Below, in pieces: positions 8,501-16,458 of a stretch of DNA of 64,000 bases. The stretch comes from Aliikangiella coralliicola (GTDB lineage Bacteria; Pseudomonadota; Gammaproteobacteria; Enterobacterales; Kangiellaceae): positions 1 through 64,000 of the forward strand of contig NZ_ML660166.1 in assembly GCF_007004725.1 (NCBI RefSeq), in the 5' to 3' direction. Under the pieces are notes generated by a model. The model saw only the letters and a list, made by a program, of their open reading frames with translations. It made no database searches and was not told the DNA's origin. Every line of letters starts with the position of its first letter. Position 1 is the stretch's first letter. Made by a program: the position numbers and the translations under genes.

Positions 8501-11500
8501 AATCTGCCGGCGGAGTAATCTTCTCAACCCGCCCAAAGGCATCATATTCAGTGGTCGTCGTCAGGCTATTGCTGGTGACCGACTTCACCTGACCATGAGT
8601 CGGGTAAGTCTTGGTGGTAACCACATGGTCTTTGTCATTGATAACCTGGTAAACAAAATACCCTTTACCGTCTGTACTTAGATTTTCACCATCGGCTGAG
8701 TACTTGGTTTCAACCGCTCGCTTGTCGGTACTACCAGACTCGTAGGTCGACACTTTTGTCGGTAAACCATAGGCATTGTAATCAGTATCAACTTCGGTAG
8801 TTTTACCGCCGCCGAGTTCTGGCGTGACTGTCACCACGTCAGGCAACCTGGCACTGGTCCAGGTGTAACTGGTTTTCACCTTTTTAACAGGGTCTAATGC
8901 CGCGTCATAAATCGCTGAGCCTGACATCGTTTCTGTTTGAACACTGGTCCAGTTCAGCTTATTTCGCCAGCCTGCTACACTGGTATCGAAATTATTAAGA
9001 ACGGTTGTTTTAACGGTACTAAACCCATTATTAACCGTGGAAACCGTTTTCTTGATGTTGCCATAAGTATCCAGGTCTGCCGCTTCAATCGTGGTCGTTG
9101 AGGTTGATAACTCGGTCGCTCGATTATTCAGCGCATATTGAGTTTGTGTACTAACGTGCGGCACTATCCAGTGAACACGACTATTAGCCGTGTTTCTTTG
9201 ATGGTAGGTGGTGGTTGATTGACTCAAGAACCCATCGGCGCACTCGGGTTTCGAATCGGCAATCAGACAGGTTCGAATTGCTTCGATTTGACCCGACAGT
9301 GGGAACTTCTGGTGGAAGTCGGAAACTGAACGGATGCCATCTGGACCGTCGACTAAAATTGTTCGGAATCCCTGGAAACCATACCCCTGATTGTTATACA
9401 TCGCCTCACGGTAGCTGTAACGAGTAGTATTATCTCCTCCTACGCCATCACTCTGAGTGAAATCATCAACCACCATCATGGAGGAAGTGAAATAGAAATG
9501 CTTATCATCAACATAACGGCTGGGATCATCCACGTCTTTCACTTCATAAAGTTTAGGTGCCAAAGCATCACGACTTCCATTGGAGGAAAGTGGTGCATAA
9601 CGCCATTTGGATTCGACCCCCAGACCATTTGTAGACGATATCATCATATCTGGAGACTTCATGGTTTCGGCAGCGTTAGATGTCGCGCCCTTTGAGCGAT
9701 AAACATGGGTGCCATGACCATTAAATTTAGCTTCCGCTGCAGTGTCATCCCACACCAAAAAGCCAGTTGTTAACCCAATAATATGCACCATTGGATCATT
9801 AAGACCATCACCGTATAAATCTGAAGTGTTAGAGAGTTTCGAGCTATATTTTTCGCTGTTACTATCCAGTACTAAGGAATAGTCGCCATTGGCTTGCTGC
9901 ACGAAACGATAAGCAACCGTTTTGTACACACTTTGATCAGAACTCCAGAAGCCAGCAGCGTGTAATTCGCCATCGTAACCACCGGCATCATTGGCGCAAT
10001 AAACCACATCGTGAACTTCTGGCGGAGTCGTACCGTCACCACCGCCGCCGCTAAACACTTTGGTCACTTTACAGTAACGCGCAACAGGAGCCTCACTTGA
10101 TGGAACAATCAACTCGGGCTGACCATCATTATCCCAATCAGCAGTATTAATAATATGAGAAAACTTCGGCTCATAGAGATCGCTATAGCTAGTACCACAT
10201 CCGGCAGGTTCTAGTCGTTGTGCGCAGGTGCCAGTGTTACAGACAGATTCATCTAAAAAGCCGACCATGGAGTTCATTGAAACCACCGCTTCAAAACCAA
10301 CCCCGTTGTTAAGCTGATAGTGCCAACTTGGTGCCGTAGCGTGAAACAGGCTGGAAGTTCGGTTTGGTACAAACAGATAATCGCTTAAGCCATCACCATT
10401 GATATCAACCCACTTGTGATAGGTATCACTTGGGTGATTTTCGGCGGCAATTCCCATTGATGTATAGCTGAGGCTGTTATACCCGGTCGAGTGCGACAAC
10501 AAAATATCATCAGGTTGTGGTTCGCTACTGCACATATTGTTGGACAGTTGTAAATCCTGGATACCGTCGCCGTTAAAATCCAGGATGCTACTGAGGTTAA
10601 CCTGGCGAGTATTATGCTGATAATTGTCAGGTTGCCATGGACTGATCGTTTGGTAGCGATCGATTTCCGTTTTAGCTGTCTGGAAAGATAGAGCAGGAAG
10701 TGCACTAGTATTTTTATGATATGAAAATACCCGGTACTGTGTTGTTCCTTGCCAATCAAAATCAACCGTAACAATGTCTAGTTTGTTATCACCGTCGACA
10801 TCTGCCAGCTCTGCTTGTGTTGCAGTGAACGGCGTAGTGTAAAGTGCCACTAACTGTGCGTTGCCACTCTGAACGACCACTTTGTAAATAGTCAGGCTTC
10901 CGGCTTCATAGTTTTCTACTGCTGGATCTTTAATGATTAATTCCGCAGCACCATCGTTGTTGATATCCGCGATCCGTTCAAGCGTTCGCATGCCGCTTAG
11001 CCCAATCCAGGATTTATCGAGGTCGACTTCCCATTTCACACTGCCATCAGCATTAAAGGAAACCAACCTGGGTTGGTTAGTATAACCAACACCTAACTCA
11101 TATTTCGTCTGGTTAACTATTGATTCCTTAAAACCATCACCATCAAAGTCACCCACAGGGCGGATATAACCATTTAACCAATCCGATTGTTTTTCCTGAA
11201 CTCGCTCCAATGTAAATTGAGTCGGTGCATCTTGCCAATTGAATGTCGTTGCGGGCAGGCATGACGATGCGCCATTACTATCAAAAGCACACTCTTCCAA
11301 ACTTCTAAGTAACGAGCGCTGTGTTGCACCGCTGACCGAACCATATGAAAGATTGTAAGAGCGAATTTTTTGACTGACATAATAAGTTTCAACTTTACTT
11401 AAGCGTTGGGTGATTGCAGACTTTCCACCTGCTAAATAATTGGTGCTTTTATCGGGTCGAGACTCATAAATCAGTTTAACTTTACGGTCACCAACTGTTG

Positions 11501-12938
11501 AAGCAGAGCCAGTATAGTTAATTTCAGTAAGCAGATGTTCGCCGCCACCAAATGTGGCGTAAGTATATTGAATATTATTTTTTTGGGTTGTGCGGTCTTC
11601 TCTGCTTGTTAATGCCCAGCTCAGTGTTTTCGATTGACCGTCTGCGGTATGTCGAGAGTTACTGGTTTTACCATAATAACTCACCATCCCACTTTTGTGC
11701 TCTACTGTGAAATGACTGCCGCTGCTATCGGTCGCATTGTAATCTCCGGTTAAGATTATCCGAGCAAAACTGTCCTGCTCGGTTCGGTATTCAGTTCCGT
11801 TCGCACCATAAGTGGCGCCTTGAGTTAGAATTAATCGTTGACCGTCAAGACACAGTCGATCTTCGCCGGTATAAGTCACTCCAAATGATTTATCATCAAG
11901 TCCAACAATCTGACCACAACGGCGAATAGATGAGGCTGCACTGAGTCCCCATCCGATACCAGCAATACCGTTACCGTTTCTAGACGAATAACTTAAAGCC
12001 ACATTTGGTTGCATACCATTACGTCCAGGCGGGATCGCGATCGGCACAGAATAAGTCGCCGCACCACCAGACACGCCGGCCTGACCTTCGACTGCCCCCA
12101 CAGCCTCGTTAGCTGGCACAGTCGGAGCAGACAAATCAACATCATCAACCGTTCCGCTAAACTTCTTCGCGTAGCCAGGTTGATAAGCAACTGGATTAGT
12201 CACAAAAGTCCCACTACCCGAAGCATAAACCACCGTCACATTACCGCTACCATCAGTAATGCGCATATCTACACGGCCATCACCATTTTCATCGACTAAA
12301 ACAATCGTACTGCCGGCCGACCAATCCGTCCCCAGGTAACCATTGACTAGGGTTTGAGAAACCACACCTTCGCCGGTCACGATGTATGAAGTGCCGCCTT
12401 TGGATTTATTCTGAATGAAAATTTCTTTGTCACCGTCCCCGTCAAAATCCGCAAACTGTGGGTTAAAATTGTCAGGATCAACGTCAAGACTAAAGGAAGA
12501 GAATGTCGCAACCCCAGATGAACTCCAGGAAACGATGGCATTTCGAATATCTTTAGGAATAAGGATTGGCGTAATAATTCTGCCGTGCAAAAGAATAATT
12601 TTGTTATGACCCAGAAGCAGCAGCTCATCACCTGGGCTAGAATTCAGATTTTCACTGAGTGCGGTGTAACTGTCTGCACTCCAATCTGGAATGGCTGGAA
12701 TATCGGGGTGGGTCTTCGTCCAGGTTCGATGATAAAGAAGGTCAGGGACGCCCTGTTTCGCTTCAATTTTTGAAGCTTCGCCGGGATTAATTGCCTGTAC
12801 GAAAGCATCCTGATTACCATCACCATTAAAATCCCCAAGGATTTCATTGGTGGCATTAGCAGCCCCTGAAAAACCTAAGACTAAAGCAATAGATGAAGCA
12901 ATGATCTTTTTAGCGTATTTCTTACCGATAAATCCCAT
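5565..12938 (-). CDS. Secreted SpvB/Rhs polymorphic toxin with YwqJ-type deaminase tip
   Basis: Start chosen at 12938: it is followed by a Sec signal peptide (MGFIGKKYAKKIIASSIALVLG...ANA) and preceded by GGAAG. An in-frame upstream start at 13013 would bury that signal. Domain order of the ~2457-residue product: FG-GAP/VCBS repeats with DxNGDG motifs, an SpvB-type domain (GVSGGAATYSVPI, GIAGIGWGLS), more FG-GAP repeats, many YD/RHS repeats, then the RHS core signature (DRLGSVVTITDETG, HMNGRVYDYNLGRFLSVDP, NPYSYIRNNPL, DPSGY) near 6300-6700. The variable tip (5565-6303) has a hydrophobic helix, then HGNCAEAACL and CGSC, as in YwqJ-type deaminases, where Cys/His ligands bind zinc and Glu is catalytic. 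Probably an intercellular toxin acting on nucleic acid; the substrate is unknown. Confidence 0.93.
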   Translation of the reverse strand: MGFIGKKYAKKIIASSIALVLGFSGAANATNEILGDFNGDGNQDAFVQAINPGEASKIEAKQGVPDLLYHRTWTKTHPDIPAIPDWSADSYTALSENLNSSPGDELLLLGHNKIILLHGRIITPILIPKDIRNAIVSWSSSGVATFSSFSLDVDPDNFNPQFADFDGDGDKEIFIQNKSKGGTSYIVTGEGVVSQTLVNGYLGTDWSAGSTIVLVDENGDGRVDMRITDGSGNVTVVYASGSGTFVTNPVAYQPGYAKKFSGTVDDVDLSAPTVPANEAVGAVEGQAGVSGGAATYSVPIAIPPGRNGMQPNVALSYSSRNGNGIAGIGWGLSAASSIRRCGQIVGLDDKSFGVTYTGEDRLCLDGQRLILTQGATYGANGTEYRTEQDSFARIILTGDYNATDSSGSHFTVEHKSGMVSYYGKTSNSRHTADGQSKTLSWALTSREDRTTQKNNIQYTYATFGGGEHLLTEINYTGSASTVGDRKVKLIYESRPDKSTNYLAGGKSAITQRLSKVETYYVSQKIRSYNLSYGSVSGATQRSLLRSLEECAFDSNGASSCLPATTFNWQDAPTQFTLERVQEKQSDWLNGYIRPVGDFDGDGFKESIVNQTKYELGVGYTNQPRLVSFNADGSVKWEVDLDKSWIGLSGMRTLERIADINNDGAAELIIKDPAVENYEAGSLTIYKVVVQSGNAQLVALYTTPFTATQAELADVDGDNKLDIVTVDFDWQGTTQYRVFSYHKNTSALPALSFQTAKTEIDRYQTISPWQPDNYQHNTRQVNLSSILDFNGDGIQDLQLSNNMCSSEPQPDDILLSHSTGYNSLSYTSMGIAAENHPSDTYHKWVDINGDGLSDYLFVPNRTSSLFHATAPSWHYQLNNGVGFEAVVSMNSMVGFLDESVCNTGTCAQRLEPAGCGTSYSDLYEPKFSHIINTADWDNDGQPELIVPSSEAPVARYCKVTKVFSGGGGDGTTPPEVHDVVYCANDAGGYDGELHAAGFWSSDQSVYKTVAYRFVQQANGDYSLVLDSNSEKYSSKLSNTSDLYGDGLNDPMVHIIGLTTGFLVWDDTAAEAKFNGHGTHVYRSKGATSNAAETMKSPDMMISSTNGLGVESKWRYAPLSSNGSRDALAPKLYEVKDVDDPSRYVDDKHFYFTSSMMVVDDFTQSDGVGGDNTTRYSYREAMYNNQGYGFQGFRTILVDGPDGIRSVSDFHQKFPLSGQIEAIRTCLIADSKPECADGFLSQSTTTYHQRNTANSRVHWIVPHVSTQTQYALNNRATELSTSTTTIEAADLDTYGNIKKTVSTVNNGFSTVKTTVLNNFDTSVAGWRNKLNWTSVQTETMSGSAIYDAALDPVKKVKTSYTWTSARLPDVVTVTPELGGGKTTEVDTDYNAYGLPTKVSTYESGSTDKRAVETKYSADGENLSTDGKGYFVYQVINDKDHVVTTKTYPTHGQVKSVTSNSLTTTTEYDAFGRVEKITPPADSGQPSYLRYATCNNGCDGLSDTNIRYKVTTYSAGAPESVEYKDQLNRVIYSKTEGFDGTAIFVKAQYDNLGRMTFESIPSGSASETLGTTYDSYDALGRLTKKSVSQPYNNKMEVIYAYSGHLTSISATDVINGVTNSMSRTYSGNGQLMQTSQYDGTQDIITQYAYDSSGNPIVLQDGNGNPIKAEYNALGQKKYVNDPNMGTKTFAYTGFGEVYSELDANGDTYYYAYDDLGRLQYRYLNVIPTPSNTSSAEASFSYDSQCEGLPDGETRLNLPAGESFSKSYGYDAWCRPFETITNIDGTAYKVSTQYDGNYGRVKAVTYPTGLTVENIYNERGYLTQAKNAASGYVYHQIDKMDARGQLLEAKKANGVLTEGFEYWDETGQMKEVYTNTTTGASQRHRIEYLYDGFGNLKTQTVENKRNGQTIISKETYTYDALHRLKVSSRDIGGVAENDITYDYDKVGNLTRKDDYATSYVYGTVAKSNGNAGPNAVYSVTKINSGGTKTFSYDNNGNLLSGDGKTIAYNAFNKPVSINRNGVTSLFSYGADQMRYKQVKKGISGGDEVTRYVDKVYEEITHNGKTEKKLYLGDAIVTETVNSSDTSYKVGFVHRDRLGSVVTITDETGEVVDNKSYDPFGKPRKGTLELVDPANPATLTQIASLDGFELQTDRGFTDHEHLDDAELIHMNGRVYDYNLGRFLSVDPFIVDPGHSQSINPYSYIRNNPLAGKDPSGYLEETAYGAGLGIASDYTEVHIEAEECIACTPGAVESGIEVGTAVKAVVATGTVVVIGKLIEKGVQKRRNRSSNTKVETDNAEGPMEDTGEPSTLGAKAERAVADARASGKGYGKRGAAGTIKVSEETASVTGEKYYSAGSKEAGKTIEVHPVVKDAYGNVPEDMRTGAHGNCAEAACLTKILNDVEKATGKKIKTKEQARAVLKGAKSDIRETSARKGVGKPKEACGSCKPPLEDFGVEDVNKKK

Positions 12939-13576
12939 AGTTCTTATCTTCCAGTTTTTATTAATTCTAAACGCAACTCTAACGCCCATATGAATATGCC
13001 CCAACTCACCCACTAACCACTATCAAAATTCGGACAATGATTAACACAAATCGGACATTCTCTAAATATCAAAGACTTAACAGCCAGTTAGTCCAAAAGT
13101 TTCGAAGTCGACAACAATGGAAGTTGTTTGTTTTTTAATCATAAAAGATGTGATTTAAACGGCAGAACCAGCGTAGTGTTCGTTTGAACTTTATATTTGG
13201 AAAATTCACAGAAAAAGGCAGGGATGGAATGCCACCCAAAGAATCGACGTATCGAACTCCTTTTCTTAACTACTGATACTGCTTGTCTCCTAACAAATTA
13301 ACAACCTCGAACTATTTGTAGCTTCCACATCGTAAACAGAATATCTCAAAAAAGCAATAATTGATTGAGCATAATTTCGTCAGGCAAATTGGCCTGTTTA
13401 CCTTGAAATACAATGCGGGATAGACCATAAATGAAATGACAGCCAATTAACATGGAAAGACTGCGCTCCTTGCCCTCAATGTGCATAAAACCATAACGGA
13501 AAAGGAGCACAGCTGGTGAAATTAATACTGATCGAAATACCAGTAATTAAAATCTAGTCGACCGAAATACAATTGA
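12939..13576. other. Intergenic region upstream of the rhs gene
   Basis: About 640 bases lie between the rhs start and the end of degQ, both minus strand, so the rhs promoter must be here. A CGGACA direct repeat (13031-13036 and 13052-13057, 21 bases apart and with similar flanks) could be a regulator site. A small imperfect hairpin near 13527-13546 might end degQ transcription. I see no gene. Confidence 0.5.
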
Positions 13577-14944
13577 CTATTGAATAACAAGATAGAATGC
13601 AGAGCGCCCTCGTTTAACTCTAAGTAAAATTTTTCTATTGTCTCTTTTTAGTGCTTTTGAAAAATCTCGTATATTTTTGACTCTGGCTTTGTTTGCACCA
13701 ACAATAACATCGCCCAACCGTAAGCCAGAATATGCCGCATTGGAGTGAGGAGCTAAATTCGCGACAACGACCCCATCCCCTTCATCATTGTTTTCAAAAT
13801 TGGCCCCGTCCAGTAAACGATGAGAAGCGCCTTCACTTGCCGCAATCTCAGAAGGTTCGCCTACTTTCACTTCAAACACTTTGCGTTTGCCATTTCGTAA
13901 CACAGCGACTTCAACTTCATCGCCAATTTTTCGCTTACCAATTCGACTACGTAATTGACCAGTTGAAGTCACTGGTTCATCGTTCACCGCAACAATAATA
14001 TCCTCATCTTCCAGGCCAGCTTCCTCAGCAGGAGAGTCGTCGGCGACATGAGTGACCAACACGCCCTGTTGACCATTTTCTAATCCGAATGCTATTTGCA
14101 GGTCTACCGTGATATCCTGAATACCAACGCCGATTTGGCCACGCCGTACTTCACCATTTTTTAAAATCTGCGCCATACTCGCCTTAGCCATATCCATAGG
14201 GATCGCAAACCCAATACCGACATTACCGCCAGCCGGTGCAATAATCGCCGTATTAATACCAATTAATTCACCACGTAGATTAACCAGTGCACCACCAGAA
14301 TTTCCCGGGTTGATCGAGGCATCAGTCTGGATAAAATTTTCATAGCCTTCAATACCAAGACCAGTCCGCTCAAGTGCGCTTACAACACCTGTCGTTACTG
14401 TTTGGCCTAACCCAAAAGGATTACCAATCGCCACAACAAAATCACCGACTTCCAACGCTTCTGAATCGCCTAATTTTACCGCCGACAATTTATCCCCTTC
14501 AATTTCGAGTACCGCAATATCAAGTTCTGGATCCGAACCCAATACCTTCGCCGTGTAATGCCGCCCGTCAACTAAAGAAACGCGAACTTCATCGGCTTGT
14601 TTTATTACATGGTAATTGGTAATTACAATACCGTCTTCTGCGTCAACGATAACGCCAGACCCGGCGCTCATCTGCTTTTTCTGCGGTCTGGCATTTCTTC
14701 GGGGCTGTTCTGGGATGTTAAAAAAATGCCTGAAAAATGGGTCATTTAATAGTGGATTTAAAGTTTGTTGCTGTTCTGAAAAGGTAGCGATATTCACCAC
14801 TGCCGGATTAACTTTTTTTAGCATTTTGGATAGTGACGGCAAAGGTTTTCCCTCACCATCGGCTTGTGGCAAAGCCGCACTCACTCCAGTTGAAACTAGC
14901 AAAGCAATCAAAAATGCTAATGAAAACCTTTGCGCACTTCTCAT
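13577..14944 (-). CDS. degQ: DegQ-type periplasmic serine endoprotease (HtrA/Do family)
   Basis: Periplasmic protease-chaperone that degrades misfolded envelope proteins. A signal peptide occupies about residues 1-23 (ends VSAALPQ). The chymotrypsin-fold catalytic triad is visible as His112 (ITNYHVI), Asp142 (DPELDIAVL) and Ser216 (PGNSGGAL). Two PDZ domains follow, the first with RRGQIGVGIQDI and the second ending LLRVKRGRSAFYLVIQ. At 455 residues it matches E. coli DegQ rather than the longer DegP, and its Q-linker loop is short. GGAGG sits 8 bases before the ATG. It appears monocistronic. AlgW/MucD-like function cannot be excluded. Confidence 0.95.
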   Translation of the reverse strand: MRSAQRFSLAFLIALLVSTGVSAALPQADGEGKPLPSLSKMLKKVNPAVVNIATFSEQQQTLNPLLNDPFFRHFFNIPEQPRRNARPQKKQMSAGSGVIVDAEDGIVITNYHVIKQADEVRVSLVDGRHYTAKVLGSDPELDIAVLEIEGDKLSAVKLGDSEALEVGDFVVAIGNPFGLGQTVTTGVVSALERTGLGIEGYENFIQTDASINPGNSGGALVNLRGELIGINTAIIAPAGGNVGIGFAIPMDMAKASMAQILKNGEVRRGQIGVGIQDITVDLQIAFGLENGQQGVLVTHVADDSPAEEAGLEDEDIIVAVNDEPVTSTGQLRSRIGKRKIGDEVEVAVLRNGKRKVFEVKVGEPSEIAASEGASHRLLDGANFENNDEGDGVVVANLAPHSNAAYSGLRLGDVIVGANKARVKNIRDFSKALKRDNRKILLRVKRGRSAFYLVIQ

Positions 14945-15492
14945 TCTTAAACCTCCATTCTTATTTCGATTAAGTTTATTTGATTTAAGCCTGTCTCAAA
15001 TCAGGTTTATTGCAAACAATATTACCAATTAACCGATTCAGATTGGCCTGATATTATGGATTGGAGAGCGAGTAAAAAAACCTCATAAAGAACCCGCTCC
15101 CCACTTCTACTTCATTATTCAAATAAGGACTGAAATATTGCTTTTCAAGCCTTTCTAAAATTTTGTTACTTTTCACTCTGGCGATCTTTCTTAAGCTGAT
15201 ATATTCTACTTTCCGTCGCGCAGCCAAGCCTGAACTTTGGTGAAGTAAATCCTTAATTTACGGTCGGCTCCGACAATAATATTCGGGCTTAATGCTTTGG
15301 GAATGTCCCCGTTAAATGACAAAGCTAAAACTAGCGCTTTGTCCGATTATTTATCTCAAGAAAACGACTCGCCATTCCTGAAAATTCGCAGTAAAATATC
15401 GCCCAAATTAATTTTACTTTTAAATAACATATTGATTTAAATAACTTTTTTAAGGTTAATCACTACCAAAATAAATAGTACAGGAGAAAAAC
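14945..15492. other. Divergent promoter region between degQ and the ABC operon
   Basis: About 550 bases hold the promoters of both divergent units. I cannot assign a -10/-35 pair with confidence. The last 80 bases before 15493 are very A/T-rich. No gene is seen. Confidence 0.5.
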
Positions 15493-16458
15493 GTGTTACA
15501 GGTAACTGCACTGGAGCGCCGCTACGGTGACTTTGTAGCGGTAAAAGACGTCAATTTTACAATTAATCATGGCGAAATTGTTGGGCTACTCGGACACAAC
15601 GGCGCCGGTAAAACCACGATAATGAAAATGCTCAGTGGTTATCTCGAACCTTGCCACGGCTCTGTCACCATTGACGATACCGATTTACAAAACAACCTCA
15701 AAAAAATTCAGAAAAATCTCGGTTATCTGCCAGAAAATTTACCCATTTATCCCGAAATGACCGTGATTGATTATCTCGATTACGCTGCTGATCTTAAGGG
15801 TATAGAAGGCCATAAAAAGCATATCGAGATTCGACGTGTAGTCGTTGAAACCGATATTTCAGAAAAGTTAACAGCGCAAATCTCAACATTGTCTCGCGGC
15901 TATAAACAAAGAGTTGGTGTTGCGCAGGCAATTTTAGGCAATCCAAAACTACTTATCATGGATGAGCCTACAAATGGCCTCGATCCTAGTCAAACACAAC
16001 ATATGCGCGAACTAATACGCGCCGTTTCTAATCATGCCACAGTGATCCTCTCTACTCACATCATGCAGGAAGTGGAAGCACTTTGTGATCGCGTATTAAT
16101 TATTAACGATGGTCACTTAATTGTTGACAAAAAAATGAGCGAACTCAAAAGTTCTAATGTAATTGCGTTAAAAACCGACATGCCCCTCGCGCAAGTTGAA
16201 GAAAAGCTAAAAGCCATTCAGTCAGTCAACAAAATTAAAGTAATCAACGCAAAGGATGCACCCGCTAATGTCTATCAACTGACCTTGGGAACAGCAGAGA
16301 ATCAAGAAGATATTTGTGCCCAAATTGCCAAAATTATCTTATCCAACGACTTTAATCTTTACGCCTTACAAACAGTTCAGAGAGATTTGGAATCTCTTTT
16401 CCGCGACGCAGGACAAAGCGAAATAGAGTCAAAGGAGGAAATGACCAATGTTGCTTGA
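15493..16458 (+). CDS. ABC transporter ATP-binding protein (GldA-like)
   Basis: ATPase subunit of a Gld-type ABC-2 exporter. Walker A is GHNGAGKTT (residues 34-42), the signature is LSRGYKQR (133-140) and Walker B is LLIMDEPT (153-160), followed by the switch histidine in ILSTHIMQE. The start is GTG, supported by AGGAG 7 bases upstream. Its 3' end overlaps the permease gene by 11 bases (16448-16458), so the two are translationally coupled. The family resembles GldA/NatA ATPases; the substrate is unknown. It is the first gene of a three-gene operon. Confidence 0.93.
   Translation: MLQVTALERRYGDFVAVKDVNFTINHGEIVGLLGHNGAGKTTIMKMLSGYLEPCHGSVTIDDTDLQNNLKKIQKNLGYLPENLPIYPEMTVIDYLDYAADLKGIEGHKKHIEIRRVVVETDISEKLTAQISTLSRGYKQRVGVAQAILGNPKLLIMDEPTNGLDPSQTQHMRELIRAVSNHATVILSTHIMQEVEALCDRVLIINDGHLIVDKKMSELKSSNVIALKTDMPLAQVEEKLKAIQSVNKIKVINAKDAPANVYQLTLGTAENQEDICAQIAKIILSNDFNLYALQTVQRDLESLFRDAGQSEIESKEEMTNVA

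Noticed and set aside
12939-13013. N-terminal extension of the Rhs protein to 13013
   Set aside because: It places 25 polar residues before a typical signal peptide, and a better-placed start lies at 12938.
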